52,809 nt of DNA from NCBI RefSeq assembly GCF_027920745.1, contig NZ_JAQIBB010000013.1, positions 1 to 52,809 on the forward strand. The letters are read 5' to 3'. Positions within the stretch are counted from its first letter, which is position 1. Every line of letters begins with the position of its first letter. This DNA is from Gallibacterium faecale. GTDB lineage: Bacteria; Pseudomonadota; Gammaproteobacteria; Enterobacterales; Pasteurellaceae. Positions 8,979 through 17,013 of this stretch are shown here, in pieces. The notes under the pieces were generated by a model. That model was not told the DNA's origin, searched no databases, and worked only from the letters and a program-made list of their open reading frames with translations. Position numbers and translations under genes: made by a program.

Positions 8979-9707
8979 ATGCAACATTTTATCTTTTTAC
9001 ATGGTTTTTTAGGATCACAACAAGATTGGCATGCGGTAGTTACACAATTATCCAATGTAAAATGCCACTGTCTAGATCTTCCGGGTCATGGTGCGAATCA
9101 TCATATTCAAATCAGTGATTTTGCAGAAAGTGCTATTTGGCTTTCAAAACAGATTCAACAATTAGTTGGTCAAGCACCCTATTATCTGATTGGTTATTCC
9201 TTAGGTGGTCGGTTAGCTGCTTATTTTGCTACACAAACTATAACACCAGTACATAACTTACAAAAAGTAGTGCTAGAAGGCGCAAATTTAGGACTAACCT
9301 CTCAAATAGAACGGGAATTACGTTGGCAAAATGATACGATGTGGGCAGAACAATTTGCTACCCAACCGATTCGACAAGTATTACAAGCTTGGTATCAACA
9401 ACCTGTTTTTGCCGATCTCACTGAACCACAACGCCAAGATTTAATTAACATTCGTGCTAATAATCAACCAACTGCATTAAGCCAAATGCTGTTAGCCACG
9501 TCTCTTGCAAAACAACCTGACTTGTGGCAACAAATTCAGGTACAACCAGAAAAGTTCTACTACTTTTGTGGTGCAAATGATGAAAAATTTCGCCAATTAG
9601 CAGAAAAGCATCAATTAAACCTAACATTAATTGAGAAAGTTGGGCATAATGCACACGTTCATCAGCCAATCGCATTCGCAACCAAATTGGCTGCACTATT
9701 TTGTTAA
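8979..9707 (+). CDS. menH: 2-succinyl-6-hydroxy-2,4-cyclohexadiene-1-carboxylate synthase MenH
   Basis: Alpha/beta hydrolase of menaquinone synthesis that eliminates pyruvate from SEPHCHC to give SHCHC. The 242 residues begin MQHFIFLHGFLGSQQDWH (oxyanion HGFLG motif). The nucleophile is S74 in IGYSLGGRLA, and the catalytic His is about residue 223 in KVGHNAHVHQP. The gene starts 6 bp after arcB and precedes menB, so arcB-menH-menB look like one transcript. Its neighbour menB supports MenH over other hydrolases of this fold. Confidence 0.9.
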   Translation: MQHFIFLHGFLGSQQDWHAVVTQLSNVKCHCLDLPGHGANHHIQISDFAESAIWLSKQIQQLVGQAPYYLIGYSLGGRLAAYFATQTITPVHNLQKVVLEGANLGLTSQIERELRWQNDTMWAEQFATQPIRQVLQAWYQQPVFADLTEPQRQDLINIRANNQPTALSQMLLATSLAKQPDLWQQIQVQPEKFYYFCGANDEKFRQLAEKHQLNLTLIEKVGHNAHVHQPIAFATKLAALFC

Positions 9708-9723
9708 TAAAAAAGGAAAAATT

Positions 9724-10581
9724 ATGTTATATCCAAGCGAAGACTTTTTATACGCACCTGTTGAATGGCAAGATTGTAGCGCAGGTTATACCGATATTCT
9801 TTATCATAAATCTGCTGATGGTATTGCCAAAATTACAATTAACCGTCCTCAAGTACGTAATGCATTTCGTCCACAAACCGTAAAAGAGATGATTCAAGCC
9901 TTTGCTGATGCTCGCTTTGATGAAAAGATCGGGGTTATTGTTTTAACTGGTCAAGGTGAAAAAGCATTCTGTTCTGGTGGCGATCAAAAAGTCCGTGGTG
10001 ATTACGGCGGTTATAAAGATGATCAAGGTGTACATCATCTCAATGTACTCGATTTCCAGCGTGATATTCGCACTTGTCCAAAACCAGTTGTCGCAATGGT
10101 TGCAGGCTATGCAATCGGTGGTGGTCATGTATTACATATGATGTGCGACTTAACCATTGCCGCAGACAATACAATTTTTGGTCAAACTGGACCAAAAGTA
10201 GGTTCTTTTGATGGTGGTTGGGGTGCGTCATATATGGCACGTATTGTAGGTCAAAAGAAAGCCCGTGAAATTTGGTTCCTTTGCCGTCAATACAATGCGC
10301 AAGAAGCATTAGATATGGGACTAGTGAACACTGTTGTACCTTACGCAGATTTAGAAAAAGAAACCGTACGTTGGTGTCGTGAAATGTTGCAAAATAGCCC
10401 GATCGCATTACGCTGCTTAAAAGCGGCATTAAATGCAGATTGTGATGGTCAGGCAGGATTGCAAGAACTTGCTGGTAATGCAACGATGTTGTTCTATATG
10501 ACTGAAGAAGGTCAAGAAGGGCGTAATGCATTCAACGAAAAACGCCAACCAGATTTCAGTAAATTCAAACGTAATCCTTAA
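9724..10581 (+). CDS. menB: 1,4-dihydroxy-2-naphthoyl-CoA synthase MenB
   Basis: Crotonase-fold enzyme that closes the naphthoquinone ring in menaquinone synthesis. The correct start is the ATG at 9724 (MLYPSEDFLY), behind AAAAGGA. It gives 285 residues, the family length; the open frame runs further upstream but overlaps menH. Motifs are NRPQVRNAFRPQTV, EKAFCSGGDQKVRG, AGYAIGGGHVLHMMCDLTIAADN and TGPKVGSFDGGWG (active site), and the C-terminal NEKRQPDFSKFKRNP. It sits 16 bp after menH. Confidence 0.96.
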   Translation: MLYPSEDFLYAPVEWQDCSAGYTDILYHKSADGIAKITINRPQVRNAFRPQTVKEMIQAFADARFDEKIGVIVLTGQGEKAFCSGGDQKVRGDYGGYKDDQGVHHLNVLDFQRDIRTCPKPVVAMVAGYAIGGGHVLHMMCDLTIAADNTIFGQTGPKVGSFDGGWGASYMARIVGQKKAREIWFLCRQYNAQEALDMGLVNTVVPYADLEKETVRWCREMLQNSPIALRCLKAALNADCDGQAGLQELAGNATMLFYMTEEGQEGRNAFNEKRQPDFSKFKRNP

Positions 10582-10590
10582 TCACACAAT

Positions 10591-10612
10591 ATGGTCAGCA
10601 GACGCTGACCAT
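10591..10612 (+). terminator. Hairpin after menB
   Basis: A 9-bp stem, ATGGTCAGC / GCTGACCAT, with loop AGAC, followed by the moderately T-rich TATTTTA. It is probably the end of the arcB-menH-menB transcript, though the T-run is weak. Confidence 0.6.
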
Positions 10613-10640
10613 TATTTTATCTCACTTATCAGGAATCACT

Positions 10641-11180
10641 ATGGCAATACGCAATTATTTATCTTATCGCCCACAGTTAGCAGATCGTGTTTATATTGAT
10701 GAATCAGCTGTTGTTATTGGAAAAGTTTGGTTAGCAGACGACGTTTCAATTTGGCCCGGTGCAGTATTACGTGGTGATGTGAATGATATTCGCATTGGCG
10801 CACGTAGTAATATACAGGATTTAAGTGTTCTGCATACAACCCGATCCTCTGAAGCTAATCCCAAAGGTTCCCCATTAAATATCGGTGAAGATGTTACTAT
10901 TGGCCATCATGTTACTTTGCATGGCTGTACTATTGGTAACCGAGTATTGGTTGGCATGGGAAGTATTATTTTAGATGATGCTGTTATTGAGGATGATGTC
11001 ATAATTGGAGCAGGTAGCCTGGTACCTCCTCGTAAACATCTCGCCAGCGGTTATTTATATTTAGGCTCTCCAGTAAAAGCGATTCGTCCATTAACCGAAG
11101 AAGAACGCACGTTCTTACGCATCTCAGCTCAAAATTATGTGAATACTGCTGCGGAATATAAACAAACAGAAATCGACTAA
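10641..11180 (+). CDS. Gamma-carbonic-anhydrase-like hexapeptide-repeat protein (YrdA family)
   Basis: Left-handed beta-helix trimeric protein of 179 residues. Hexapeptide repeats run from about residue 15 to 140 (GKVWLADDVSIWPGAVLRGD, IRIGARSNIQDLSVLH, IGEDVTIGHHVTLHGCTIGN, VIEDDVIIGAGSLV). The metal-ligand histidines typical of gamma-class carbonic anhydrases are visible at VLHTT and IGHHVTLHG. Family members bind Zn, but most YrdA-type proteins have no proven carbonic anhydrase activity, so the physiological role is open. It is probably a single-gene unit between two terminators. Confidence 0.88.
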   Translation: MAIRNYLSYRPQLADRVYIDESAVVIGKVWLADDVSIWPGAVLRGDVNDIRIGARSNIQDLSVLHTTRSSEANPKGSPLNIGEDVTIGHHVTLHGCTIGNRVLVGMGSIILDDAVIEDDVIIGAGSLVPPRKHLASGYLYLGSPVKAIRPLTEEERTFLRISAQNYVNTAAEYKQTEID

Positions 11181-11189
11181 ACTGAAATG

Positions 11190-11218
11190 AAAAAGGGAAG
11201 AACCTTTGTCCTTCCCTT
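11190..11218 (-). terminator. Terminator for glyS
   Basis: Stem AAGGGAAG / CTTCCCTT. On the minus strand it is followed by a T-run (TTTTTCATTT), which places it as the glyS terminator. It may also stop transcripts of the plus-strand hexapeptide gene. Confidence 0.65.
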
Positions 11219-11226
11219 AAACTCAT

Positions 11227-13296
11227 TTATTGTAATAACGAAATATCCGCTACTTTAAAGAACAGATCACGTAAATTCTTCAATAATGCTAAACGATTTT
11301 GGCGAAGTTTTGCATCTTCCACATTTACCATAACATTATCAAAGAAGTTATCCACACTTTCACGTAATCCAGCGAGTTGATCTAAAGCAGTTTGATAATC
11401 ACCTTTTTCAAACAATGGTTGCAATTCACGCTGTAATTCTAAAACACGTTCAGCTAATGTGATTTCTTGCGCCTCTTTGCATAATGCAAGATCGATATGC
11501 TCAGGTAATTCGCCTTCTACTTTAGAAAGAATGTTTTGTACACGTTTATTTGCTGCAGCAAGCGATTGTGCCGACTCTAAAGTACGGAAATGACTTACAG
11601 CTTTTACACGTGCATCAAAATCAGCTGGTTTAGTTGGGCGACAAGCTAATACCGCTTGAATGGTATCAATTGCGTATCCTTCATCTTGATACCAAGCACG
11701 GAAACGGCCAAGAATAAAATCAACAACATCATTCACAACCGCTGTATTAGTTAATTTATCACCATAGAATTGTGCGGCTTTCTCGGTTAAATCGACTAAA
11801 TCTAATGGTAAATTTTTCTCTACAATAATTCGCAATACCCCTAATGCTGCACGACGTAACGCAAACGGGTCTTTATCGCCTTTTGGATGTTGCCCAATAC
11901 CGAAAATTCCCACTAAGGCATCGAGTTTATCCGCTAAAGCAACAGAACAAGCCACGAGACTACGCGGTAATCCGTCACCAGCAAAACGTGGCATATATTG
12001 TTCATTTAGCGCAACCGCAACTTCTTCATCTTCACCATCATGGCGAGCATAATGCATTCCCATTACACCTTGTGTATCAGTAAACTCAAATACCATATTT
12101 GTCATTAAGTCACATTTTGACAATAAACCTGCACGTTGAGCTTGTTGTACATTAGCACCAATTTGTTGAGCAATTTCACCACTTAATCTCTCAATTCGTT
12201 CTGTTTTATCAAATAATGTACCTAATTGTTGTTGGAATAATACGGTTTTTAGGCGTGGTAAGTTATCAACTAAACGTTGTTTTAAATCCGTTTTAAAGAA
12301 GAATTCCGCATCACTTAAACGAGGACGTACAACTTTTTCATTCCCTTGAATTACCGCACTTTGATCGGCTGGATTAATATTTGATACAAAAATGAAATGT
12401 GGTAATAACTTGCCACTTTGATCATAAATTGGGAAATATTTTTGATCCCCTTTCATAGTGTAAACCAAGGCTTCTGCTGGAACAGCTAAGAAGCGCTCTT
12501 CAAATTTTGCTGTCATCACCACTGGGAACTCAACTAATGAAGTCACTTCCTCTAAAAGATCTTCTTCAATATCTGCTACTCCACCAACTTTGGCAGCAGC
12601 TTGTTCTGCATCACGGCGAATTATGGTTTTACGTTGATTAAAATCAGCAATCACGCTGCCTTTATCTGCTAATAATTGTGGATATTGATCAGCATGATCA
12701 ATCGTAAACTCGGCCTCACCTAAGAAACGATGTCCACGAATAGTACGTGCACTTGCTACACCAAGGATCGTTCCTTCAATTAACTCACCACCAAATAATA
12801 ATGTCACAGTATGTACAGGACGGATAAATTGCTCACTTTTATCTCCCCAACGCATTGGTTTAGGAATTGGTAATTTCGCCAGTGCATTAGCAACTAAATC
12901 CACTAATAATTCTTTTGTTTGTTTACCTGCTTCTACAACTTGATAAAATAGCCATTCGCCTTTATCTATACTGATACGTTCCGCTTGATCAACTGTAATT
13001 CCACAACCTCTTGCCCAACCTTCTGCCGCTTTAGTCGGTTTACCTTCTGCATCAAATGCTACTGATACGGCTGGACCACGTTTTTCAATCGTTTTACTTG
13101 GTTGTTCAGTAATTAAGTTATGTACTTTCACTGCCAAACGGCGTGGTGCCGCAAACCATTCCACTTTATCAAAAGTTAAGCCAGCATTATTTAACTCCGC
13201 AGTGAAATTATCTGCAAATGCCACCGCTAATTTTTTCAGAGCTTTCGGTGGTAGCTCTTCAGTGCCGATTTCGGCGAGGAAGTTTTGTGTTGTCAT
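11227..13296 (-). CDS. glyS: Glycyl-tRNA synthetase beta subunit
   Basis: Beta subunit of the alpha2-beta2 bacterial glycyl-tRNA synthetase, responsible for tRNA recognition. The start is the internal ATG at 13296 (MTTQNFLAEIGTEELPPKAL), which matches the conserved N-terminus of the family; the open frame extends 7 codons upstream but has no support there. The product is 689 residues. Conserved parts include WFAAPRRLAVKV, KRGPAVSVAFD, MRWGDKSEQFIRPVH, VYTMKGDQKYFPIYD, ARHDGEDEEVAVALNEQYMPRFAGD and DPFALRRAALGVLRI. It is separated from glyQ by three genes. Confidence 0.96.
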   Translation of the reverse strand: MTTQNFLAEIGTEELPPKALKKLAVAFADNFTAELNNAGLTFDKVEWFAAPRRLAVKVHNLITEQPSKTIEKRGPAVSVAFDAEGKPTKAAEGWARGCGITVDQAERISIDKGEWLFYQVVEAGKQTKELLVDLVANALAKLPIPKPMRWGDKSEQFIRPVHTVTLLFGGELIEGTILGVASARTIRGHRFLGEAEFTIDHADQYPQLLADKGSVIADFNQRKTIIRRDAEQAAAKVGGVADIEEDLLEEVTSLVEFPVVMTAKFEERFLAVPAEALVYTMKGDQKYFPIYDQSGKLLPHFIFVSNINPADQSAVIQGNEKVVRPRLSDAEFFFKTDLKQRLVDNLPRLKTVLFQQQLGTLFDKTERIERLSGEIAQQIGANVQQAQRAGLLSKCDLMTNMVFEFTDTQGVMGMHYARHDGEDEEVAVALNEQYMPRFAGDGLPRSLVACSVALADKLDALVGIFGIGQHPKGDKDPFALRRAALGVLRIIVEKNLPLDLVDLTEKAAQFYGDKLTNTAVVNDVVDFILGRFRAWYQDEGYAIDTIQAVLACRPTKPADFDARVKAVSHFRTLESAQSLAAANKRVQNILSKVEGELPEHIDLALCKEAQEITLAERVLELQRELQPLFEKGDYQTALDQLAGLRESVDNFFDNVMVNVEDAKLRQNRLALLKNLRDLFFKVADISLLQ
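12353..12361 (-). repeat. DNA uptake signal sequence (Haemophilus type)
   Basis: A perfect 9-bp core (AAGTGCGGT on the minus strand) inside glyS, followed in the right direction by AT-rich segments as in the extended uptake consensus. Confidence 0.7.
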
Positions 13297-13330
13297 CTTA
13301 TTGTTCTCTAATAACAAATATATCTATATC

Positions 13331-13912
13331 TTATGGAAAAACTTGTTTAAAATTTTCAGACCAAATTTTAGGATTTAAAGGTCTTGTACAAAAACCTTTC
13401 GTTTTATCATTTGCAATCATCATTGCATCTTTCGCTTTATCCTCTCTTTCAAAGGATTTAATTTGAATCTGTTGCTTATCAGTTATCCCTGAAAGTTTTC
13501 TTTGTTTAATTTGTTCAACAAATCGCTGTGCAATTTGTTTTAATTCAGCATTCTTTTCAATTTCTTGTTTAGCCAGATAATTACTTTCATTTTGAACATT
13601 AATCACATTTTCAATCTTAATTATGATCTCATCATTAACTAATGCCCATTTTCCAGTCATTGCATAGCTGTAATACAAGATGCTCAGAAACTTAGCATCA
13701 GGCAATTCCTTTGCTGGAAACATTAACATCGAAAAAATCTGAGCTGTTCCATTCTTATGCAATCGATAATCTGCTAAAACTTTTGCATTATGATCTTTAT
13801 GTTCAATTTGGCAATGCCAATCACCATAAAGATCTTTTACACTGTATTGCACACTTTTCGCACTCACCAAAGAACTGCTCAAAAGTAAAAAAGAAAAGAT
13901 AACTTTCTTCAT
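13331..13912 (-). CDS. Exported protein of unknown function
   Basis: I do not recognise a family. The start is the ATG at 13912 (MKKVIFSF), 6 bp after GGAG; an in-frame start 10 codons upstream would bury the signal peptide. The 193 residues open with a classic Sec signal peptide (KK, then hydrophobic residues 4-15, cleavage predicted after VSA at 18). The mature part begins around YGDWHCQIEH and has no lipobox cysteine and no membrane segment, so it is probably periplasmic. Two cysteines (WHCQIE near the N-terminus, GFCTRPL near the C-terminus) could form a disulfide. A charged, helix-prone stretch fills about residues 115-160. It lies between the glutaredoxin-like gene and glyS, all on the minus strand. 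Confidence 0.75.
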   Translation of the reverse strand: MKKVIFSFLLLSSSLVSAKSVQYSVKDLYGDWHCQIEHKDHNAKVLADYRLHKNGTAQIFSMLMFPAKELPDAKFLSILYYSYAMTGKWALVNDEIIIKIENVINVQNESNYLAKQEIEKNAELKQIAQRFVEQIKQRKLSGITDKQQIQIKSFEREDKAKDAMMIANDKTKGFCTRPLNPKIWSENFKQVFP

Positions 13913-14026
13913 TGTATATCTCCAAGTCCTATTGAGGCTCATATCGATATTCCACTATCGATATTGGTTTAGCTAATTTATCGCTTGTAATAAGCTATCT
14001 TCTATCAATGTTGCTGTAATTCACGA

Positions 14027-14296
14027 TTACACTTTTGGTGAAAAATAAACTGCAAGTCGCTCAATATCTAAAATCACATCATCACCAACAACTAATGCTG
14101 GAACACCTGCATAACCATTCGCTTTCACAGCATCGAAAGCCGAATGCTGATCACGTAAACGTAAAAAACGTTTCAGATTTGCCATACTCTCCAAAATACT
14201 AACACTTTCATATTCCACACTTAAGCGGGATAACTCTGCCACAAAAGGCGCTGTATCATGGCAAAGATGGGCAAAAAATAAAACCGGTTTTGTCAT
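14027..14296 (-). CDS. Glutaredoxin-related small protein
   Basis: An 89-residue thioredoxin-fold protein starting MTKPVLFFAHLCHDTAPFV, with a single CxxxxP-type active-site cysteine at about residue 12 and the cis-proline motif GYAGVPALVV near residue 65, followed by DDVILDIERL. This resembles the glutaredoxin-related COG4545 group, of uncertain function. The start at 14296 is favoured because AGG lies 9 bp upstream; an ATG at 14305 abuts the same AGG and is too close. It starts 20 bp after the GST gene and is likely cotranscribed with it. Confidence 0.7.
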   Translation of the reverse strand: MTKPVLFFAHLCHDTAPFVAELSRLSVEYESVSILESMANLKRFLRLRDQHSAFDAVKANGYAGVPALVVGDDVILDIERLAVYFSPKV

Positions 14297-14316
14297 TTTG
14301 ATCATCCTAAAATTGT

Positions 14317-14934
14317 TTATGCTGTTGGTTTTGTTGCTTGCAGGCAAGGATATTTCTCATCCATTTTCGCTGCCCATGCGACTAATTTAGGAAAATGTTC
14401 CGCTAAGTTAAATCCGGTATTTTCTAAGCGGAATGTCCACCAATCAATTAAACAGACGGCGCTTAATGTACCAATATTTAATTCATCACCAAACTGAGCA
14501 AGCTTTTCTTCAAGCTGCACAAAACTACGGATATTTCTTTCCATTAGTTGTTGGTGTCTTGCTGTCCACCACTCATTTTCAGGGCGAAAACGACGTTCAG
14601 CCACAATAGTCGGAGTGGTATTTTCCAAAATACCTTCTACCAACGCATGGAGTGCCAAAACTTGCCAGCGTTTACCATTCATTGGAAATAATGTCAGTTG
14701 TGAACCGATACTATCCAAGTATTCACTAATCAATAAACTCCCAAACAGCCATTCACCATTTTCCATTTGTAAACCAGGGATTCTGCCTAATGGATTATCT
14801 TTATTATGAGGAGAGTTAGGATCAAATGAGTTGGTGATTTTTAATAATTCAATCTGATCTTCGAGTTGATGATATTGTAATGTTGCTCTTGCTTTACGAG
14901 CGAAAGCACTTGTTGTGGAATACCAAAGTTTCAT
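14317..14934 (-). CDS. Glutathione S-transferase family protein
   Basis: The 205 residues have an N-terminal thioredoxin-like GST domain (MKLWYSTTSAFARKAR, with TTSAFARK at the glutathione-activating position; NPLGRIPGLQMENGEWLFGSLLISEYL, with the cis-Pro and the glutathione-binding Ser-like loop) and an all-helical C-terminal domain. It resembles the YibF/YfcG type; the substrate is unknown. The start ATG at 14934 has AGGAGA 6 bp upstream; the ATG at 14940 directly abuts it. It begins 32 bp after glyQ ends, in the glyQ-to-glyS interval. Confidence 0.82.
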   Translation of the reverse strand: MKLWYSTTSAFARKARATLQYHQLEDQIELLKITNSFDPNSPHNKDNPLGRIPGLQMENGEWLFGSLLISEYLDSIGSQLTLFPMNGKRWQVLALHALVEGILENTTPTIVAERRFRPENEWWTARHQQLMERNIRSFVQLEEKLAQFGDELNIGTLSAVCLIDWWTFRLENTGFNLAEHFPKLVAWAAKMDEKYPCLQATKPTA

Positions 14935-14966
14935 CTTCATTCTCCTCATCATTAAAGGGTTAGAAA

Positions 14967-15875
14967 TTATTTTTTGCAACCAGGGAAACCTAATGCTTCG
15001 CGGCTTGCATAATAGGCTTCGGCAACACCTTTTGTTAGTGCACGAATTCGTAAAATATAACGTTGGCGTTCAGTTACTGAAATCGCTTTACGTGCATCCA
15101 GCAAGTTAAAACTATGTGCAGCTTTTAAAATTCTTTCATAAGCTGGCAATGGTAACGGTTTCTCTAAAGAGAGTAAGTATTGTGCTTCTTTTTCATATTG
15201 CTCAAAACATTTAAATAAGAAGTCAACATCAGCATATTCAAAGTTATATGTTGATTGCTCTACTTCATTTTGATGGAACACATCACCATATGTTGTTTTA
15301 CCTAATGGCCCATCTGACCAAACAAGATCATAAACACTGTCCACACCTTGAATATACATTGCCAAACGTTCTAAACCATAGGTAATTTCACCTGTCACTG
15401 GTCTGCACTCCAAACCACCGACTTGTTGGAAATAAGTAAATTGTGTCACTTCCATACCATTTAGCCATACTTCCCAACCAAGCCCCCATGCACCTAAAGT
15501 TGGATTTTCCCAGTTATCTTCAACAAAACGGATATCATTTTGGGTTGGATCAAAGCCAAGCATTTTTAACGAACCTAAATAAAGTTCTTGGATATTGTCT
15601 GGTGAAGGTTTAATTACTACTTGGAACTGATAGTAGTGTTGTAAACGGTTTGGATTTTCCCCATAACGACCATCAGTTGGACGGCGAGAAGGTTGTACAT
15701 AAGCAAATGCCATTGGTTCTGGGCCTAATGCACGTAATGCCGTCATCGGGTGCGATGTTCCTGCACCAACTTCCATATCAAACGGCTGCACAATCGTACA
15801 ACCTTGTTCTGCCCAATATGATTGTAACGCCAAGATCATGCCTTGGAATGTTTTGATATTAAATTGTGTAGTCAT
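14967..15875 (-). CDS. glyQ: Glycyl-tRNA synthetase alpha subunit
   Basis: Catalytic alpha subunit (class II aminoacyl-tRNA synthetase core) of the alpha2-beta2 glycyl-tRNA synthetase. The 302 residues cover the normal length. They begin MTTQFNIKTFQGMILALQSYW, followed by GCTIVQPFDMEVGAGTSHP, the motif-2-like AYVQPSRRPTDGRYGENPNR, LGLGWEVWLNGMEVTQFTYFQQ and TGEITYGLERLAMY. It is the first gene of a minus-strand run glyQ, GST, glutaredoxin-like, exported protein, glyS. Confidence 0.97.
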   Translation of the reverse strand: MTTQFNIKTFQGMILALQSYWAEQGCTIVQPFDMEVGAGTSHPMTALRALGPEPMAFAYVQPSRRPTDGRYGENPNRLQHYYQFQVVIKPSPDNIQELYLGSLKMLGFDPTQNDIRFVEDNWENPTLGAWGLGWEVWLNGMEVTQFTYFQQVGGLECRPVTGEITYGLERLAMYIQGVDSVYDLVWSDGPLGKTTYGDVFHQNEVEQSTYNFEYADVDFLFKCFEQYEKEAQYLLSLEKPLPLPAYERILKAAHSFNLLDARKAISVTERQRYILRIRALTKGVAEAYYASREALGFPGCKK

Positions 15876-16200
15876 AATAAAATCTTCGATCAGTTTACAT
15901 AAATTCGCATATTCTACTTGATTTTTATTGGATTGAGTAGGCTAAAGCAGCTAGCATCCTCTGATTTTTATATGCTATTTTAATCCAGAATACTTCTAGC
16001 AAAAAGTATTTTTGAGCAGATTATCTTCACCATTTTTTAATTTTTAAATGCAAACAATATTGAATAAAAATCTACCATTTCCTGCACAAAAAACATTCTG
16101 CAAAAACTAAGAAAAAATGAACTTTGGAGCAAAATTAATGTTATAATAAAAATAATGAAGTTTTATTTTAAAATTTATCAATTAAACAAGGAGCCATCTT
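15876..16200. other. glyQ-nagB divergent intergenic region
   Basis: This 325-bp AT-rich gap holds the divergent promoters. A TATAAT at 16142-16147, 53 bp before nagB, is the likely nagB -10; its -35 is weak. The T/A-rich stretch TTTTATTTTAAAATTT at about 16160 could be a NagC-type site, but I cannot assert it. A weak hairpin (AATACTT / AAGTATT, 15989-16010) followed by TTTG lies mid-gap. I see no small gene. Confidence 0.45.
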
Positions 16201-17013
16201 ATGCGTCTTATTCCATTACAAAACGATCAACAAGTTGCTAAATGGGCAGCTCGCCATATTGTCGATAGTATCAATCGTTTTGCTCCAACTGCAGAACGTC
16301 CTTTCGTTTTAGGTTTACCAACTGGCGGTACCCCTCTCGCCACCTATAAAGAATTAATCAAACTTTATCAACAAGGGGAAGTCAGTTTTAAACATGTTGT
16401 TACTTTTAATATGGATGAATATGTAGGATTACCAAAAGAACATCCTGAAAGTTATCACTCTTTTATGTTCAATAACTTCTTCAATCATGTTGATATCCCA
16501 CACGAAAATATTAATATTCTTAACGGCAATACTGATGACCATGATGCAGAATGCCAACGTTATGAAGATAAAATTAAATCTTACGGTAAAATTCACTTAT
16601 TTATGGGCGGTGTAGGTGAAGATGGTCATATCGCATTTAACGAACCAGGCTCATCTCTATCTTCTCGTACCCGTATTAAAACATTAAATGAAGATACCCT
16701 GATTGCGAATTCACGTTTCTTTAATAATGATATTAACCAAGTACCAAAATATGCATTAACAATTGGTGTTGGTACATTATTAGATGCTGAAGAAGTAATG
16801 TTATTAATCACTGGTTATCGTAAAGCCCTAGCATTACAAGCTGGAGTTGAAGGGGCAGTAAATCATCTTTGGACAATCAGTGCATTACAAATGCATAGTC
16901 GTGCAATTTTTGTTTGTGATGAAGCTGCTACCCAAGAATTAAAAGTGAAAACAGTTAAATACTTTAAAGAACTAGAATCACACGCTATTCACAGTGTAAG
17001 GGAATTAAAATGA
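16201..17013 (+). CDS. nagB: Glucosamine-6-phosphate deaminase
   Basis: Converts glucosamine-6-phosphate to fructose-6-phosphate and ammonia. The 270 residues include the sugar-phosphate-binding LGLPTGGTPLATYKELI, FNMDEYVGLPKEHPESYHSFM (catalytic Asp), and the active-site lid FMGGVGEDGHIAFNEPG. The length and C-terminus fit the hexameric, allosterically controlled enterobacterial type. The start follows AAGGAG. The stop overlaps the nagA start (ATGA), so the genes are translationally coupled. Confidence 0.97.
   Translation: MRLIPLQNDQQVAKWAARHIVDSINRFAPTAERPFVLGLPTGGTPLATYKELIKLYQQGEVSFKHVVTFNMDEYVGLPKEHPESYHSFMFNNFFNHVDIPHENINILNGNTDDHDAECQRYEDKIKSYGKIHLFMGGVGEDGHIAFNEPGSSLSSRTRIKTLNEDTLIANSRFFNNDINQVPKYALTIGVGTLLDAEEVMLLITGYRKALALQAGVEGAVNHLWTISALQMHSRAIFVCDEAATQELKVKTVKYFKELESHAIHSVRELK

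Noticed and set aside
9631..9723. Upstream extension of the menB reading frame
   Set aside because: It overlaps menH in another frame; MenB length, N-terminus and the ribosome site all support the ATG at 9724.
10040..10531. 163-codon open frame antisense to menB
   Set aside because: It mirrors the menB codon pattern, has no ribosome site and no recognisable protein features.
15989..16010. Weak hairpin AATACTT/AAGTATT in the glyQ-nagB gap as a small-RNA terminator
   Set aside because: Only 7 AT-rich base pairs and a short T-run, with no promoter placed to make a small RNA.
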